Counted from the stretch's first letter, positions 1 to 8,902 are shown. The stretch: 64,000 nt of DNA from Georgenia sp. EYE_87 (GCF_023148685.1 NZ_JAHXNL010000014.1:1-64000); one strand, 5' to 3'. Numbers and translations: made by a program. Notes: generated by a model not told the origin, from the letters alone.

Positions 1-124
1 TTGGCCGACAACTTACCACAACACTTTTACGTCAAAGAAAATTGTTACGCGTCCACTGTGCGGTTCCCGAGATACGCCCCAACCCCCCGACAAACACGGG
101 GGCGGCCGAGGACATCTCCATAGA
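1..124 (+). other. 23S-5S rRNA internal spacer
   Basis: The bases before the 5S gene carry no open frame of interest and resemble the A/T-richer 23S-5S spacer of actinobacterial rRNA operons. A small hairpin is visible: CCCCCG at 84-89 pairs with CGGGGG at 97-102 across a 7-base loop, probably a processing signal of the rRNA precursor. The 23S gene itself must lie just left of the window. Confidence 0.7.
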
Positions 125-242
125 GTTACGGCGGTCATAGCGAGGGGGAAACGCCCGGTCCCATTCCGAACCCGGAAGCTAAGCCCCTCAGCGCCGATGG
201 TACTGCACGGGAGACTGTGTGGGAGAGTAGGACACCGCCGAA
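125..242 (+). rRNA. rrf: 5S ribosomal RNA
   Basis: The stretch begins GTTACGGCGGTCATAG, contains the conserved CCCGGTCCCATTCCGAACC and the GAAGCTAAGCC block, and closes with GACACCGCCGAAC, which pairs with the 5' end to form helix I. The length of about 118 bases is normal for 5S rRNA. It is the last gene of an rrn operon reading in from the left, and a strong terminator follows at 253-286. The exact ends may be off by one or two bases. Confidence 0.95.
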
Positions 243-252
243 CACCCATTCC

Positions 253-286
253 AAGGAGGCCGCAACTTCATAGTTGCGGCCTCCTT
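253..286 (+). terminator. rRNA operon terminator hairpin
   Basis: AAGGAGGCCGCAAC at 253-266 is followed by a six-base loop and its exact complement at 273-286, giving a perfect 14-bp stem ending ten bases after the 5S gene. The tail is GCGTTGT rather than a run of T, as is common in actinobacteria. Confidence 0.9.
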
Positions 287-347
287 GCGTTGTGCGCAGA
301 TTCCTGCGGCAACTCAGTATTAGTTCCGAGCATAGACGAGGGAATTC

Positions 348-3011
348 ATGTCGACTTCAGAAAACAACAGGAACGGCGCGAATCCTCCTCGTCGAAATGG
401 ATCTGGTTCAGCTCGCGGTGGGTCGGAGCAGCGTCGCTCCGGTACATCGCGCCCCGCAAAGGACCAGCCGGCTGCGGCAGCATTCCGTGAGCGTTCGCAG
501 AAGCGCGGTGGACCGCGCGACGATCGCCGCGGAAGGGACGCCGGCGATCAGGGCGGTGCCCGCCGTGAGGGCGGTTATCAGGGTGGCCCGCGCGGTGAGG
601 GAGAACGTCGCGAGGGTGGTTATCAGGGCGGTCCGCGTCGTGAGGGTGACCGTCGCGAGGGTGGTTATCAGGGCGGTCCGCGTCGTGAGGGTGACCGTCG
701 CGAGGGTGGTTATCAGGGCGGTCCGCGTCGTGAGGGTGACCGTCGCGAGGGTGGTTACCAGGGTGGCGCGCGTCGTGAGGGCGGTTACCAGGGCGGTCCG
801 CGTCGCGAGGGCGAGCGTCGCGAGGGTGGTTACCAGGGTGGCGCGCGCCGTGAGGGCGGTTACCAGGGCGGTCCGCGTCGCGAGGGCGACCGCCGTGAGG
901 GCGGTTTCGATCGCGGCCCCCGTCGCGAAGGTGGTTACCAAGGCGGGCCCCGGCGCGAGGGTGACCGTCGCGAGGGTGGTTACCAGGGTGGCGCGCGCCG
1001 TGAGGGCGGTTACCAGGGCGGTCCGCGTCGCGAGGGCGACCGCCGTGAGGGCGGTTTCGATCGCGGCCCCCGTCGCGAAGGTGGTTACCAAGGCGGGCCC
1101 CGGCGCGAGGGTGACCGTCGCGAGGGTGGTTATCAGGGCGGTCCGCGTCGTGAGGGCGAGCGTCGCGAGGGTGGTTACCAGGGTGGCCCGCGTCGAGAGG
1201 GCGGTTACCAGGGCGGTCCGCGCCGCGAGGGCGGTTTCGACCGCGGCCCGCGCCGTGAGGGTGGTTATCAGGGTGGTCCGCGTCGTGAGGGCGAGCGTCG
1301 CGAGGGTGGTTATCAGGGTGGTCCGCGTCGTGAGGGCGACCGCCGTGAGGGTGGTTACCAGGGTGGCCCGCGTCGAGAGGGCGGTTACCAGGGCGGTCCG
1401 CGCCGTGAGGGCGGCTACCAGGGCGGTCCGCGCCGTGAGGGCGGCTACCAGGGTGGCGACCGGCGTGAGGGCGGTTTCGACCGCGGCCCCCGTCGTGAGG
1501 GTGGTTATCAGGGTGGTCCGCGCCGCGAAGGCGACCGCCGTGAGGGCGGTTTCGACCGCGGCCCCCGTCGTGACAGTGGCTACCAGGGCGGTCCGCGCCG
1601 TGAGGGCGACCTCCGCGAGAGTGGTTACCAGGGCGGTCCGCGCCGCGAGGGCGAGCGTCGCGAGGGCGGTTTCGACCGCGGCCCCCGTCGCGACAGTGGC
1701 TACCAGGGCGGTCCGCGCCGTGAGGGCGAGCGTCGCGAGGGCGGTTTCGACCGCGGCCCGCGCCGTGAGGGTGGTTACCAGGGCGGTCCGCGTCGCGAGG
1801 GCGGGTACGGTGCTGGGCCGCGACGTGACGGCGACCAGCGCGAGGCACGTCCCGACCGTTTCGAGCGTGTGCAGGAGCCGCACATCCCTGATGAGGTCGA
1901 GCCGCAGATGCTCGACCGTACGGCCCGCGCGCGCCTGCGGACGCTCAGCAAGAACAACGCCGATCTCGTCGCTCGTCACCTCGTGATGGCCGGTCGGCTC
2001 ATCGACGCAGATCCCGCTACGGCGTACGAGCACGCTCAGGCGGCGATGCGACGGGCGGGTCGGGTGGACGTCGTCCGCGAGGCTCTGGCTGTCACCGCCT
2101 ATGCGACCGGGAACTACGCCGAGGCGCTTCGCGAGCTGCGGACGGTTCGCCGTCTCTCGGGCATTGACGCGCACCGTCCCATGGAAGCCGACTGTGAGCG
2201 TGGGCTCGGCCGACCGGAGCGCGCCCTCGCGGTCGTCGCCGACTCGGATCCCGCGTCGTTGTCCGAGCACGACCGTGTCGAGCTGGCGATCGTGGCCAGC
2301 GGGGCACGTGCCGACCTCGGCGAGACGGAAGCTGGGCTGCACGTCCTCGAATCCTCGCTGGTCGGCAAGATCACCCGGCCCGAGCTGCAGCGGCGCCTCG
2401 ACCTCGTGCGAGCCGAGCGACTCGAGGAGCTCGGTAGGACGGAGGAAGCTGGGGCTCTGAGGGAAGCGGCCGGGCCGGAGCCCGAGCCGGACGAGGAGAT
2501 CGTCGTCCTGGACCTCGCGGACGACTTCCCGCAGGCGGAGCGCCCGGTCCAGCCTGAGAGCGCGCCGCACGAGGGGCACGATTCCCAGGCGGACACCGCG
2601 CAGGTCGCCGACGAGCGGCCACAGGACGGCGAGCCCACTGACGACACGCCCGACGAGAGCGGCGTGGGGTCGGCGAACGCGGACGACGGCGTGGCTGACG
2701 CGGACGACGGCGTGGCTGACGCTGGAGACGGCGAGGCGGAAGACGTCGAGACGGACGTCTCGACGGAGGCCGACACCCGGTCGCCCGAGCAGGCAGAGGC
2801 TGCCGAGGCGGAGGATGCGGTCACCGTCGCGGACTCTGGCGGCGCCGCCGAGGAGGCGGCAGGGACCGCCGGAGCCGAGGCGGCCGGCGACCTACCTGGG
2901 GACGTTCCTGACGCCACCACCGCGTCGGCCGACGAGGCTGACGTGCAGGAGCCGGACCCCTTCGAGCAGGCGGAGCTCGACCTCGACGTGAGCGACAAGG
3001 AGCGAGAGTGA
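348..3011 (+). CDS. TPR protein with giant Arg/Gly/Tyr-rich repeat domain
   Basis: An 887-residue protein in three parts. Residues about 65-495 are dozens of copies of a RREGGYQGGP-type motif, with variants GGFDRGPRR and GDRREGG. This is basic, almost certainly disordered and reminiscent of RGG boxes of RNA-binding proteins. Residues about 504-703 are helical and TPR-like (NADLVARHLVMAG, ATAYEHAQAAMRRAG, GNYAEALRELRTV). Residues about 705-887 form an acidic Asp/Glu/Ala tail. The position directly before the HAD phosphatase and tlyA matches the Rv1691 TPR protein of Mycobacterium. The ATG at 348 follows a GACGAGG ribosome-binding site and there is no signal peptide. Its 3' end overlaps the next gene by 4 bases (GTGA). 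The molecular function is unknown; RNA or ribosome association is inference from the RGG-like domain only. Confidence 0.85.
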   Translation: MSTSENNRNGANPPRRNGSGSARGGSEQRRSGTSRPAKDQPAAAAFRERSQKRGGPRDDRRGRDAGDQGGARREGGYQGGPRGEGERREGGYQGGPRREGDRREGGYQGGPRREGDRREGGYQGGPRREGDRREGGYQGGARREGGYQGGPRREGERREGGYQGGARREGGYQGGPRREGDRREGGFDRGPRREGGYQGGPRREGDRREGGYQGGARREGGYQGGPRREGDRREGGFDRGPRREGGYQGGPRREGDRREGGYQGGPRREGERREGGYQGGPRREGGYQGGPRREGGFDRGPRREGGYQGGPRREGERREGGYQGGPRREGDRREGGYQGGPRREGGYQGGPRREGGYQGGPRREGGYQGGDRREGGFDRGPRREGGYQGGPRREGDRREGGFDRGPRRDSGYQGGPRREGDLRESGYQGGPRREGERREGGFDRGPRRDSGYQGGPRREGERREGGFDRGPRREGGYQGGPRREGGYGAGPRRDGDQREARPDRFERVQEPHIPDEVEPQMLDRTARARLRTLSKNNADLVARHLVMAGRLIDADPATAYEHAQAAMRRAGRVDVVREALAVTAYATGNYAEALRELRTVRRLSGIDAHRPMEADCERGLGRPERALAVVADSDPASLSEHDRVELAIVASGARADLGETEAGLHVLESSLVGKITRPELQRRLDLVRAERLEELGRTEEAGALREAAGPEPEPDEEIVVLDLADDFPQAERPVQPESAPHEGHDSQADTAQVADERPQDGEPTDDTPDESGVGSANADDGVADADDGVADAGDGEAEDVETDVSTEADTRSPEQAEAAEAEDAVTVADSGGAAEEAAGTAGAEAAGDLPGDVPDATTASADEADVQEPDPFEQAELDLDVSDKERE
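516..1830 (+). repeat. In-frame tandem repeat array within the TPR protein gene
   Basis: Short in-frame units coding for variants of RREGGYQGGP fill this region. At DNA level there is a larger recent duplication: 816-982 is identical to 966-1132, a 150-bp period with both copies adjoining. All units keep the frame, so expansion or contraction changes protein length only. Because the units contain few stop triplets, long open frames also appear in the other five frames; these are not genes. Confidence 0.9.
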
Positions 3012-4084
3012 CGGCGGCGACCGAAGGGCTGCTGGAGAGCCGGCAGCCGCTGGCCAGCGTCTACGACGTGGCGCTGATGGACCTGGACGGCGTGTGCTAC
3101 CGCGGTTCGGAGCCGGTCGACCACGCGGACGAGGGTGTGGCAGGCGCCCGGGCGCTCGGCCAGCGGATGATGTTCGTGACGAACAACGCCGCCCGAGAGC
3201 CGCAGACCGTCGCCGACCAGCTCACGAGCTTGGGCATCCCCACGCTGGCTGACGAGATCATGACGTCCTCGCAGGCGGCCGCGGCCATCCTCGCCGCCGA
3301 GCTGCCGCAGGGGTCCCTCGTGCTGCCGGTCGGGGGAGCGGGCCTGCGGGCCGCTCTTCTCGAGAGGGGGTTCCGCCTCGCCGAGAGCGCCGCGGAGCGG
3401 CCCGCCGCCGTCGTGCAGGGTTTCGCGCCCGACGTGGGGTGGCGCGAGCTGTCCGAGGCCGCCTTCGCCATCAGCGCCGGAGCGCGGTTCGTGGCCACGA
3501 ACCTCGACGCGACGCTCCCGACGGAGCGAGGAATGGCGGTCGGCAACGGCTCCCTCGTCGCAGCCGTCACGAACGCCACGGGCGTCGTCCCGGTCTCTGC
3601 CGGCAAGCCGCAGCCAGAGATCTTCCGGCAGGCCACGGCCAAGGCGGGCGGGACTCGACCGCTCGCCGTCGGAGACCGGCTCAACACCGACCTCGCCGGG
3701 GCACGCGCGGCGGGCATCCCTGGGCTGCACGTCCTCACCGGGGTCAGTGACGCCCGGGACGTGGTCCTCGCGGCGCCCGAGGAGCGGCCCAGCTATCTCG
3801 CGGTCGACCTGCGCGGCCTGAACGAGCCGCACCCTGCGCCCTCCCTGGCCGCCGACGGCTGGTGGCGCTGCGGCTCGGCGGCCGCTCGCGTCGTCGGCCC
3901 CCGGCCCACCTTCGAGCTGCGGGTGGGAAGCAGGACCGTCGACCTGGACGTCGACGACGCACCGGTCGCCGTCTCGCTCGACAGCTGGCGGTGCCTGACG
4001 GCGGCCGCCTGGTCGGCGGTGGACGCCGGCACGGTACTCACAGGCGAGCAGGTGCCTGTGCTCGAGGTCGTCGCGCCGCGATAA
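3008..4084 (+). CDS. HAD-IIA family phosphatase (NagD/p-nitrophenylphosphatase-like)
   Basis: A 358-residue hydrolase of the haloacid dehalogenase superfamily, subclass IIA. Motif I is seen as DLDGVCYRG near residue 25, motif II as VTNNAA near 57, and motifs III/IV as GKPQPEIF and GDRLNTDLAGA (about 199-226), so a phospho-Asp mechanism with Mg is expected. The last hundred residues go beyond the usual NagD length and are specific to the actinobacterial family. The start is GTG at 3008, overlapping the TPR gene stop by 4 bases. Order and identity match Rv1692 of M. tuberculosis, whose homologue acts on glycerol-3-phosphate in lipid recycling; applying that here is inference. Confidence 0.85.
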   Translation: MTAATEGLLESRQPLASVYDVALMDLDGVCYRGSEPVDHADEGVAGARALGQRMMFVTNNAAREPQTVADQLTSLGIPTLADEIMTSSQAAAAILAAELPQGSLVLPVGGAGLRAALLERGFRLAESAAERPAAVVQGFAPDVGWRELSEAAFAISAGARFVATNLDATLPTERGMAVGNGSLVAAVTNATGVVPVSAGKPQPEIFRQATAKAGGTRPLAVGDRLNTDLAGARAAGIPGLHVLTGVSDARDVVLAAPEERPSYLAVDLRGLNEPHPAPSLAADGWWRCGSAAARVVGPRPTFELRVGSRTVDLDVDDAPVAVSLDSWRCLTAAAWSAVDAGTVLTGEQVPVLEVVAPR

Positions 4085-4124
4085 CCTTCCCTGAGCCAGG
4101 GCCACAGCGAGGCAGGAGGAGCGG

Positions 4125-4268
4125 ATGGGCGAGACACCCGCCGGTCAGGAGACTGACCCGCTTGCTCAGCTTGATGACATCCAGGACGTCCCGCTGGCTG
4201 AGCAGGTCGCCGTCTTCGACGCCATCCACGCCCACCTGTCCTCGCGGCTGACGAGCGCCGAGAGCTGA
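4125..4268 (+). CDS. Small conserved protein between HAD phosphatase and TlyA (Rv1693-like)
   Basis: A 47-residue frame beginning MGETPAGQETDPL and ending SRLTSAES. It is preceded by a good ribosome-binding site (GGCAGGAGGAGCGG, 4112-4125) and its TGA overlaps the tlyA ATG by one base. The composition is acidic at the N-terminus, and the second half (VAVFDAIHAHLSSRL) looks like one amphipathic helix. A gene of similar size sits in the same place in mycobacteria (Rv1693). Function unknown; the tight coupling argues that it is real and co-translated with tlyA. Confidence 0.75.
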   Translation: MGETPAGQETDPLAQLDDIQDVPLAEQVAVFDAIHAHLSSRLTSAES

Positions 4269-5116
4269 TGGCGCGTCTGGTCCGTATCGACGCCGAGCTG
4301 GTCCGCCGGGGGCTGGCCCGGTCGCGCCAGCACGCCGCGGAGCTCATCGCGGCCGGGCAGGTGCTGCTCGACGGCCAGGTCGTCACCAAGCCGGCGCGCC
4401 AGGTGAACCCTGCCCAGGCGGTCCGTGTGGACGCCCCGGCCGGGGACGAGTACGTCTCCCGCGGCGCCCACAAGCTCGCCGGCGCGCTCGACGCCCTGGG
4501 CGCCGACGCGCCGGTGGTCGCCGGCCGGCGCTGCCTCGACGCGGGAGCCTCCACCGGCGGGTTCACCGACGTGCTCCTGCGCCGGGGGGCCGCCCACGTG
4601 GTCGCCGTCGACGTCGGGTACGGCCAGCTGGCCTGGTCCCTGCAGTCGGACCCGCGGGTGACCGTCCTCGACCGCACCAACGTGCGCACGCTCACGCCGG
4701 AGCAGGTCGCGCCCGCGCCGGAGCTGGTGGTGGGCGACATGTCATTCATCTCGCTGACCCTCGTCCTGCCCGCGCTCGCCCGGGCCGCCGCGCCGGACGC
4801 CGACCTGCTGCTGATGGTCAAGCCGCAGTTCGAGGTCGGCAAGGAACGGCTCGGCCACGGCGGTGTCGTGCGGGACACCGACCAGCACGTCGAGTCCGTG
4901 CTCAAGATCGCCGCTGCGGCGGCGGAGCTGGGACTGGACACGTGGGCCGTGGTGCCCAGCCCGCTGCCGGGGCCCTCGGGGAACGTCGAGTACTTCGTCG
5001 CCCTGCGTCGCGCGCACCCCCGGGCGCTGCACGGCGAGGCACTGACCGCAGCGGCCGCACGCGCCGTGCGCACCGGCCCGGCCGGCGAACCGCAGACACC
5101 GCAGGAGGCACCATGA
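4268..5116 (+). CDS. tlyA: TlyA family 2'-O-methyltransferase of 16S/23S rRNA
   Basis: A 282-residue protein with an N-terminal S4 RNA-binding domain (residues 1-60, RIDAELVRRGLARSR) followed by a Rossmann methyltransferase (DAGASTGGFTDVLLRRGA is the SAM-binding loop near residue 90). The conserved VGDMSFISL and KPQFEVGKE motifs are present. Family members methylate ribose on 16S and 23S rRNA, and loss gives capreomycin resistance in mycobacteria. The old name hemolysin is not supported by the sequence. The gene is translationally coupled upstream (TGATG) and downstream, where its TGA overlaps the nadK ATG. Confidence 0.95.
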   Translation: MARLVRIDAELVRRGLARSRQHAAELIAAGQVLLDGQVVTKPARQVNPAQAVRVDAPAGDEYVSRGAHKLAGALDALGADAPVVAGRRCLDAGASTGGFTDVLLRRGAAHVVAVDVGYGQLAWSLQSDPRVTVLDRTNVRTLTPEQVAPAPELVVGDMSFISLTLVLPALARAAAPDADLLLMVKPQFEVGKERLGHGGVVRDTDQHVESVLKIAAAAAELGLDTWAVVPSPLPGPSGNVEYFVALRRAHPRALHGEALTAAAARAVRTGPAGEPQTPQEAP

Positions 5117-5952
5117 CCCGCCGCATCCTCGTCGTGACGCACGAGGGCAGGCCCGAGGCCGTCCGCGCCGCGGACCGGGTCTGCGAGGGCCTGCAGCGCC
5201 GCGGCATCGACGTCGTGCGCGACGGCAGCGCCGAGGGGGCCGAGCTCGCCATGGTGCTCGGCGGCGACGGGACGATCCTGCGGGCGGCCGAGGTCGCCCG
5301 CGAGCACGACGTGCCCCTGCTGGGCATCAACCTCGGTCACGTCGGCTTCCTCGCCGAGGCCGAGCCCGAGGCTCTCCCGGACGTGATGGACCGCGCCGTG
5401 GCGAAGGACTACCACGTCGAGGAGCGCATGACGATCGACGTCGTCGCCACCGCCCCCGACGGCAGCCAGCAGCACGGGTGGGCGATCAACGAGGCCGCCG
5501 TCGAGAAGGGCGAGCGCGCCCGGATGGTGGAGGCGACCATCGGCGTCGACGGGCGCGGCCTGTCCAGCTTCGGCTGCGACGGCATCGTGCTCGCCACCCC
5601 CACCGGTTCGACCGCCTACGCGTTCTCCGGCGGCGGCCCGGTCGTCTGGCCGGACGTGGAGGCGCTGCTCGTGGTGCCCATCGCCGCCCACGCCCTCTTC
5701 GCACGGCCCATGGTGGTCGGCCCGCGCTCCGTGCTCGAGGTCGAGATCATGCCCTACGAGGACAAGAACGCCGTGGTGTGGTGCGACGGACGACGCCGGA
5801 TGGAGGTTGCGGCGGGTACGCGCATCACCGTCTGCCGCGGCGCTCAGCCGGTGCGGCTCGCCCGTCTGACGGAGGTGCCGTTCTCCGGTCGGCTCGTCGC
5901 GAAGTTCAACCTTCCGGTGCAGGGGTGGCGGGGGGTGCGCACGCGGCCGTGA
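5113..5952 (+). CDS. nadK: NAD kinase
   Basis: A 279-residue ATP-NAD kinase (also called PpnK) that phosphorylates NAD to NADP in the cytosol. The glycine-rich GGDGT motif is at residues 50-54, NLGHVGFLAE follows, and the catalytic-domain block FGCDGIVLATPTGSTAYAFSGGGP is intact, together with the NE pair in AINEAAVEKG. The ATG at 5113 overlaps the tlyA stop (ATGA), and its own TGA overlaps the GTG of recN by 4 bases. The neighbour order tlyA-nadK-recN is standard in actinobacteria and many Firmicutes. Confidence 0.96.
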   Translation: MTRRILVVTHEGRPEAVRAADRVCEGLQRRGIDVVRDGSAEGAELAMVLGGDGTILRAAEVAREHDVPLLGINLGHVGFLAEAEPEALPDVMDRAVAKDYHVEERMTIDVVATAPDGSQQHGWAINEAAVEKGERARMVEATIGVDGRGLSSFGCDGIVLATPTGSTAYAFSGGGPVVWPDVEALLVVPIAAHALFARPMVVGPRSVLEVEIMPYEDKNAVVWCDGRRRMEVAAGTRITVCRGAQPVRLARLTEVPFSGRLVAKFNLPVQGWRGVRTRP

Positions 5953-7670
5953 TCGAACAGGTCAGGATCGAGAACCTCGGGGTCATCGCCGCCGCCGAGC
6001 TCGACCTCGCGCCCACCTTCACCGTCATCACCGGCGAGACCGGCGCGGGCAAGACGATGGTGCTCACCAGCCTCGCCCTGCTCCTCGGTGGCAAGGCGGA
6101 CCCGGTGCTGGTGCGGCGCGGGGCCGACCGCGCCGTCGTCGAGGGCGCGTTCGCCGTCGACCCGGACGGGCCCGCCGCCGCCCGGGCGGAGGAGGCCGGC
6201 GCGGCGGTGGAGGACGGCGAGCTCATCGCCGCCCGCACGGTCCCCGCCGCCGGGCGCTCCCGCGCGCACCTGGGCGGGCGAACCGTCCCGACCGCTGTGC
6301 TCACCGAGATCGGTGAGCAGCTGGTCACCGTGCACGGGCAGTCCGAGCAGCTGCGCCTGCGCGCGCCCGCGCAGCAGCGGGCCGCCCTCGACGCCTTCGG
6401 CGGTGAGGAGCACGCCGCCCTGCTCGCCGCTTACCGGCAGGCGTGGGCCGGCGCCGTCGCCGCCCGGGAGGAGCTTGCCGCCTGGGAGGAGGCGGCCGGC
6501 GTGCGTGAGCAGGAGATCGCGCTGCTTCGCGCCGGCCTCGAGCAGATCGACGGGCTCGACCCGCAGCCAGGCGAGGACCATGCCCTGCGTGAGGAGGCCG
6601 GCCGCCTCGGCAACGTCGAGGGGCTGCGCGCCGCCGTGGGACGGGCCCACCAGGTGCTCCTCGGCGGTGACGACGCGGCCGCGCCGGACGCCGTCGACGC
6701 CACCACGCTGCTCGAGGACGCCCGGCGCAGCCTCGAGCAGGGGGCGGGGGACGACCCGGCCCTCGGCGGGTGGGCGGAGCGCCTCGCGGAGGCCTCGTAC
6801 CTCGTCTCCGACGTGGGCACGGAGCTGGCGTCCTACCTCTCCGGCCTCGACGCCGACCCCGAGCGGCTCGCCTGGGTCCACGAGCGCCGCGCGGCGCTCA
6901 CCGAGCTCACCCGCGTCCACGGTCCCGACGTCGACGGCGCACTCGCCTGGGCGGAGACCGCCCGGGAGCGGCTCGCCTACCTCGACGGCCCCGAGGACAC
7001 CGCCGAGCGGCTGCGTGCACGGCTGGCCGGCGCGGAGGACGAGCTCGGCCGGGCCGCCGACGCCCTGACCGCCTCGCGGGGCGAGGTGGGGGAGCGCCTC
7101 GCCGCCGCCGTCGACGCGGAGCTGGCCGGGCTCGCCATGGCCGGGGCCCACCTCACCGCCCGTCTCACCCCGCTCGACGCGCCCGGCCCGTTCGGCGCGG
7201 AGACCGTCGAGCTGCTGCTCGCCGCCCATCCCGGAGCGCCGGCCCGCCCCCTCGGGCAGGGTGCCTCCGGCGGTGAGCTCTCCCGCGTGATGCTCGCCAT
7301 CGAGGTCGCCCTCGCCGCGGCGCCCGGCGCCGAGCCGGAGTCGCGCACGTTCGTCTTCGACGAGGTCGACGCCGGCGTCGGAGGGAAGGCCGCGGTCGAG
7401 GTCGGGCGCCGCCTCGCCCGGCTGGCCCACGGGTCCCAGGTGGTGGTCGTCACACACCTCGCCCAGGTCGCCGCGTTCGCCGACCGTCACCTCGTGGTGA
7501 ACAAGCACACACCCGGGTCGGACGGCGCCATCACGGCCACGGACGTGACCAGCGTCGAGGGCGAGGATCGCCTGCGAGAGCTCGCCCGGATGCTCTCCGG
7601 GCAGGAGGAGTCGGAGACCGCCCTCCGGCATGCCGCTGAGCTTCTGGAGCGGGCGACCGTGCAACGATGA
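5949..7670 (+). CDS. recN: DNA repair protein RecN
   Basis: A 573-residue SMC-like ATPase that holds or tethers broken DNA ends during recombinational repair. Walker A GETGAGKT is at residues 29-36, a long helical middle section follows, and near the C-terminus are the ABC signature ASGGELSRVMLAIE and the Walker B FDEVDAGVGG. The Q-loop region VTVHGQSEQL is also visible. The GTG at 5949 is chosen because it overlaps the nadK stop and begins VIEQVRIENLGV, the usual family N-terminus. The length is close to that of other RecN proteins. Confidence 0.95.
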   Translation: MIEQVRIENLGVIAAAELDLAPTFTVITGETGAGKTMVLTSLALLLGGKADPVLVRRGADRAVVEGAFAVDPDGPAAARAEEAGAAVEDGELIAARTVPAAGRSRAHLGGRTVPTAVLTEIGEQLVTVHGQSEQLRLRAPAQQRAALDAFGGEEHAALLAAYRQAWAGAVAAREELAAWEEAAGVREQEIALLRAGLEQIDGLDPQPGEDHALREEAGRLGNVEGLRAAVGRAHQVLLGGDDAAAPDAVDATTLLEDARRSLEQGAGDDPALGGWAERLAEASYLVSDVGTELASYLSGLDADPERLAWVHERRAALTELTRVHGPDVDGALAWAETARERLAYLDGPEDTAERLRARLAGAEDELGRAADALTASRGEVGERLAAAVDAELAGLAMAGAHLTARLTPLDAPGPFGAETVELLLAAHPGAPARPLGQGASGGELSRVMLAIEVALAAAPGAEPESRTFVFDEVDAGVGGKAAVEVGRRLARLAHGSQVVVVTHLAQVAAFADRHLVVNKHTPGSDGAITATDVTSVEGEDRLRELARMLSGQEESETALRHAAELLERATVQR

Positions 7671-7674
7671 GGCG

Positions 7675-8880
7675 GTGAGTGCTCTCTTCCGGCGTCGTCG
7701 TGATGCCGTCGTCAACGGCTTCGGGGCGACCGGGCCCGCTCGCGTCGACGCACGCACGAAGAACCTGACCAAGCGCCTCCAGCCGGGCGACGTCGCCGTC
7801 ATCGACCACGAGGACATCGACCGGGTCTCCGCCGAGGCCCTCGTCTCGTGCCGGCCGGCCGCGGTGCTCAACGCCGCCCGATCGACCTCGGGCCGCTACC
7901 CCAACCTCGGCCCGGAGATCCTCCTCGAGGCAGGCATCCCGCTCATCGACGACCTGGGGCCGGCGGTGATGTCGCTGCGCGACGGCCAGCCGGTCATCGT
8001 CGAGGGTGCCGAGGTGCGCGTCGGGGACGCCCTGGTGGCCGAGGGCACCGTGCAGGACGCCGCCACGATCGAGGCGAACATGGCCGCCGCCCGCGAGGGG
8101 CTGTCCGCGCAGCTCGAGGCGTTCGCCGCGAACACCATGGACTACGTGCAGCGCGAGAAGGACGTCCTCCTCGACGGCATCGGCGCCCCGAAGCTGCGCA
8201 CGAAGCTCGAGGGCCGCCACGTGCTCGTCGTGGTGCGCGGGTACCACTACAAGGAGGATCTCGCGATGCTGAGCTCCTACATCCGCGAGTACCGCCCGCT
8301 CCTCCTCGGCGTCGACGGCGGCGCGGACGCCATCGTGGAGGCCGGCTACAAGCCTGACCTGATCGTCGGAGACATGGACTCCGTCTCGGACCAGACCCTG
8401 CGCTCCGGCGCCGAGATCGTGGTGCACGCCTACCGCGACGGCAGGGCGCCCGGGCAGAAGCGGGTCGAGGACCTCGGCGTCGAGCACGTCGTCTTCCCCG
8501 CCACCGGCACCAGCGAGGACGTGGCGATGCTGATCGCCGACGACTCCGGCGCCGAGCTGATCGTCGCCGTCGGTACCCACAACACCCTGATCGAGTTCCT
8601 CGACAAGGGCCGCTCGGGCATGGCCTCGACCTTCCTGACCCGGCTTCGCGTGGGCAGCAAGCTCATCGACGCCAAGGGCGTCTCGCAGCTCTACCGGACC
8701 CGGATCTCCACGTGGCAGCTGGTGCTGCTCGCCCTGGCGGGCCTGCTCGCGCTGTTCGTCGCCCTGGCCGCGACGAACGTCGGGCAGACGATCTTCGGGC
8801 TCTCCGGTGCGTGGCTTGACGACCTCGTGAACTTCTTCCGGTCGCTGGTGGGGCTGGCCCCCTCGGCGCCGACGACCTGA
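7675..8880 (+). CDS. steA: SteA-like septation/envelope protein (thiamin-pyrophosphokinase-like fold)
   Basis: A 401-residue protein. The central part carries GVDGGADAIVEAG and VGDMDSVSD, the hallmark of a thiamin-pyrophosphokinase-like domain, but the protein is far longer than a TPK. A single membrane segment lies near the C-terminus (WQLVLLALAGLLALFVALA, residues about 345-365). The order recN, this gene, then a coiled-coil membrane protein equals Rv1697-Rv1698 of M. tuberculosis and SteA-SteB of Corynebacterium glutamicum, where the pair is needed for cell separation. The GTG at 7675, 4 bases after the recN stop, is preferred over an upstream ATG at 7630 that would overlap recN. Confidence 0.88.
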   Translation: MSALFRRRRDAVVNGFGATGPARVDARTKNLTKRLQPGDVAVIDHEDIDRVSAEALVSCRPAAVLNAARSTSGRYPNLGPEILLEAGIPLIDDLGPAVMSLRDGQPVIVEGAEVRVGDALVAEGTVQDAATIEANMAAAREGLSAQLEAFAANTMDYVQREKDVLLDGIGAPKLRTKLEGRHVLVVVRGYHYKEDLAMLSSYIREYRPLLLGVDGGADAIVEAGYKPDLIVGDMDSVSDQTLRSGAEIVVHAYRDGRAPGQKRVEDLGVEHVVFPATGTSEDVAMLIADDSGAELIVAVGTHNTLIEFLDKGRSGMASTFLTRLRVGSKLIDAKGVSQLYRTRISTWQLVLLALAGLLALFVALAATNVGQTIFGLSGAWLDDLVNFFRSLVGLAPSAPTT

Positions 8881-8902
8881 GCAGCTGGAGAGAAGAGCCT
8901 TC

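Noticed and set aside
516-1830. Regular repeats that could suggest a CRISPR array, and long open frames in all six frames.
   Set aside because: The repeats are adjoining, in-frame and of coding nature with no unique spacers. The other open frames exist because the repeat units contain no stop triplets; their translations are pure low complexity.
4268-5116. TlyA as a hemolysin or toxin.
   Set aside because: Sequence shows an S4 domain plus a SAM methyltransferase; no signal peptide or pore-forming segment.
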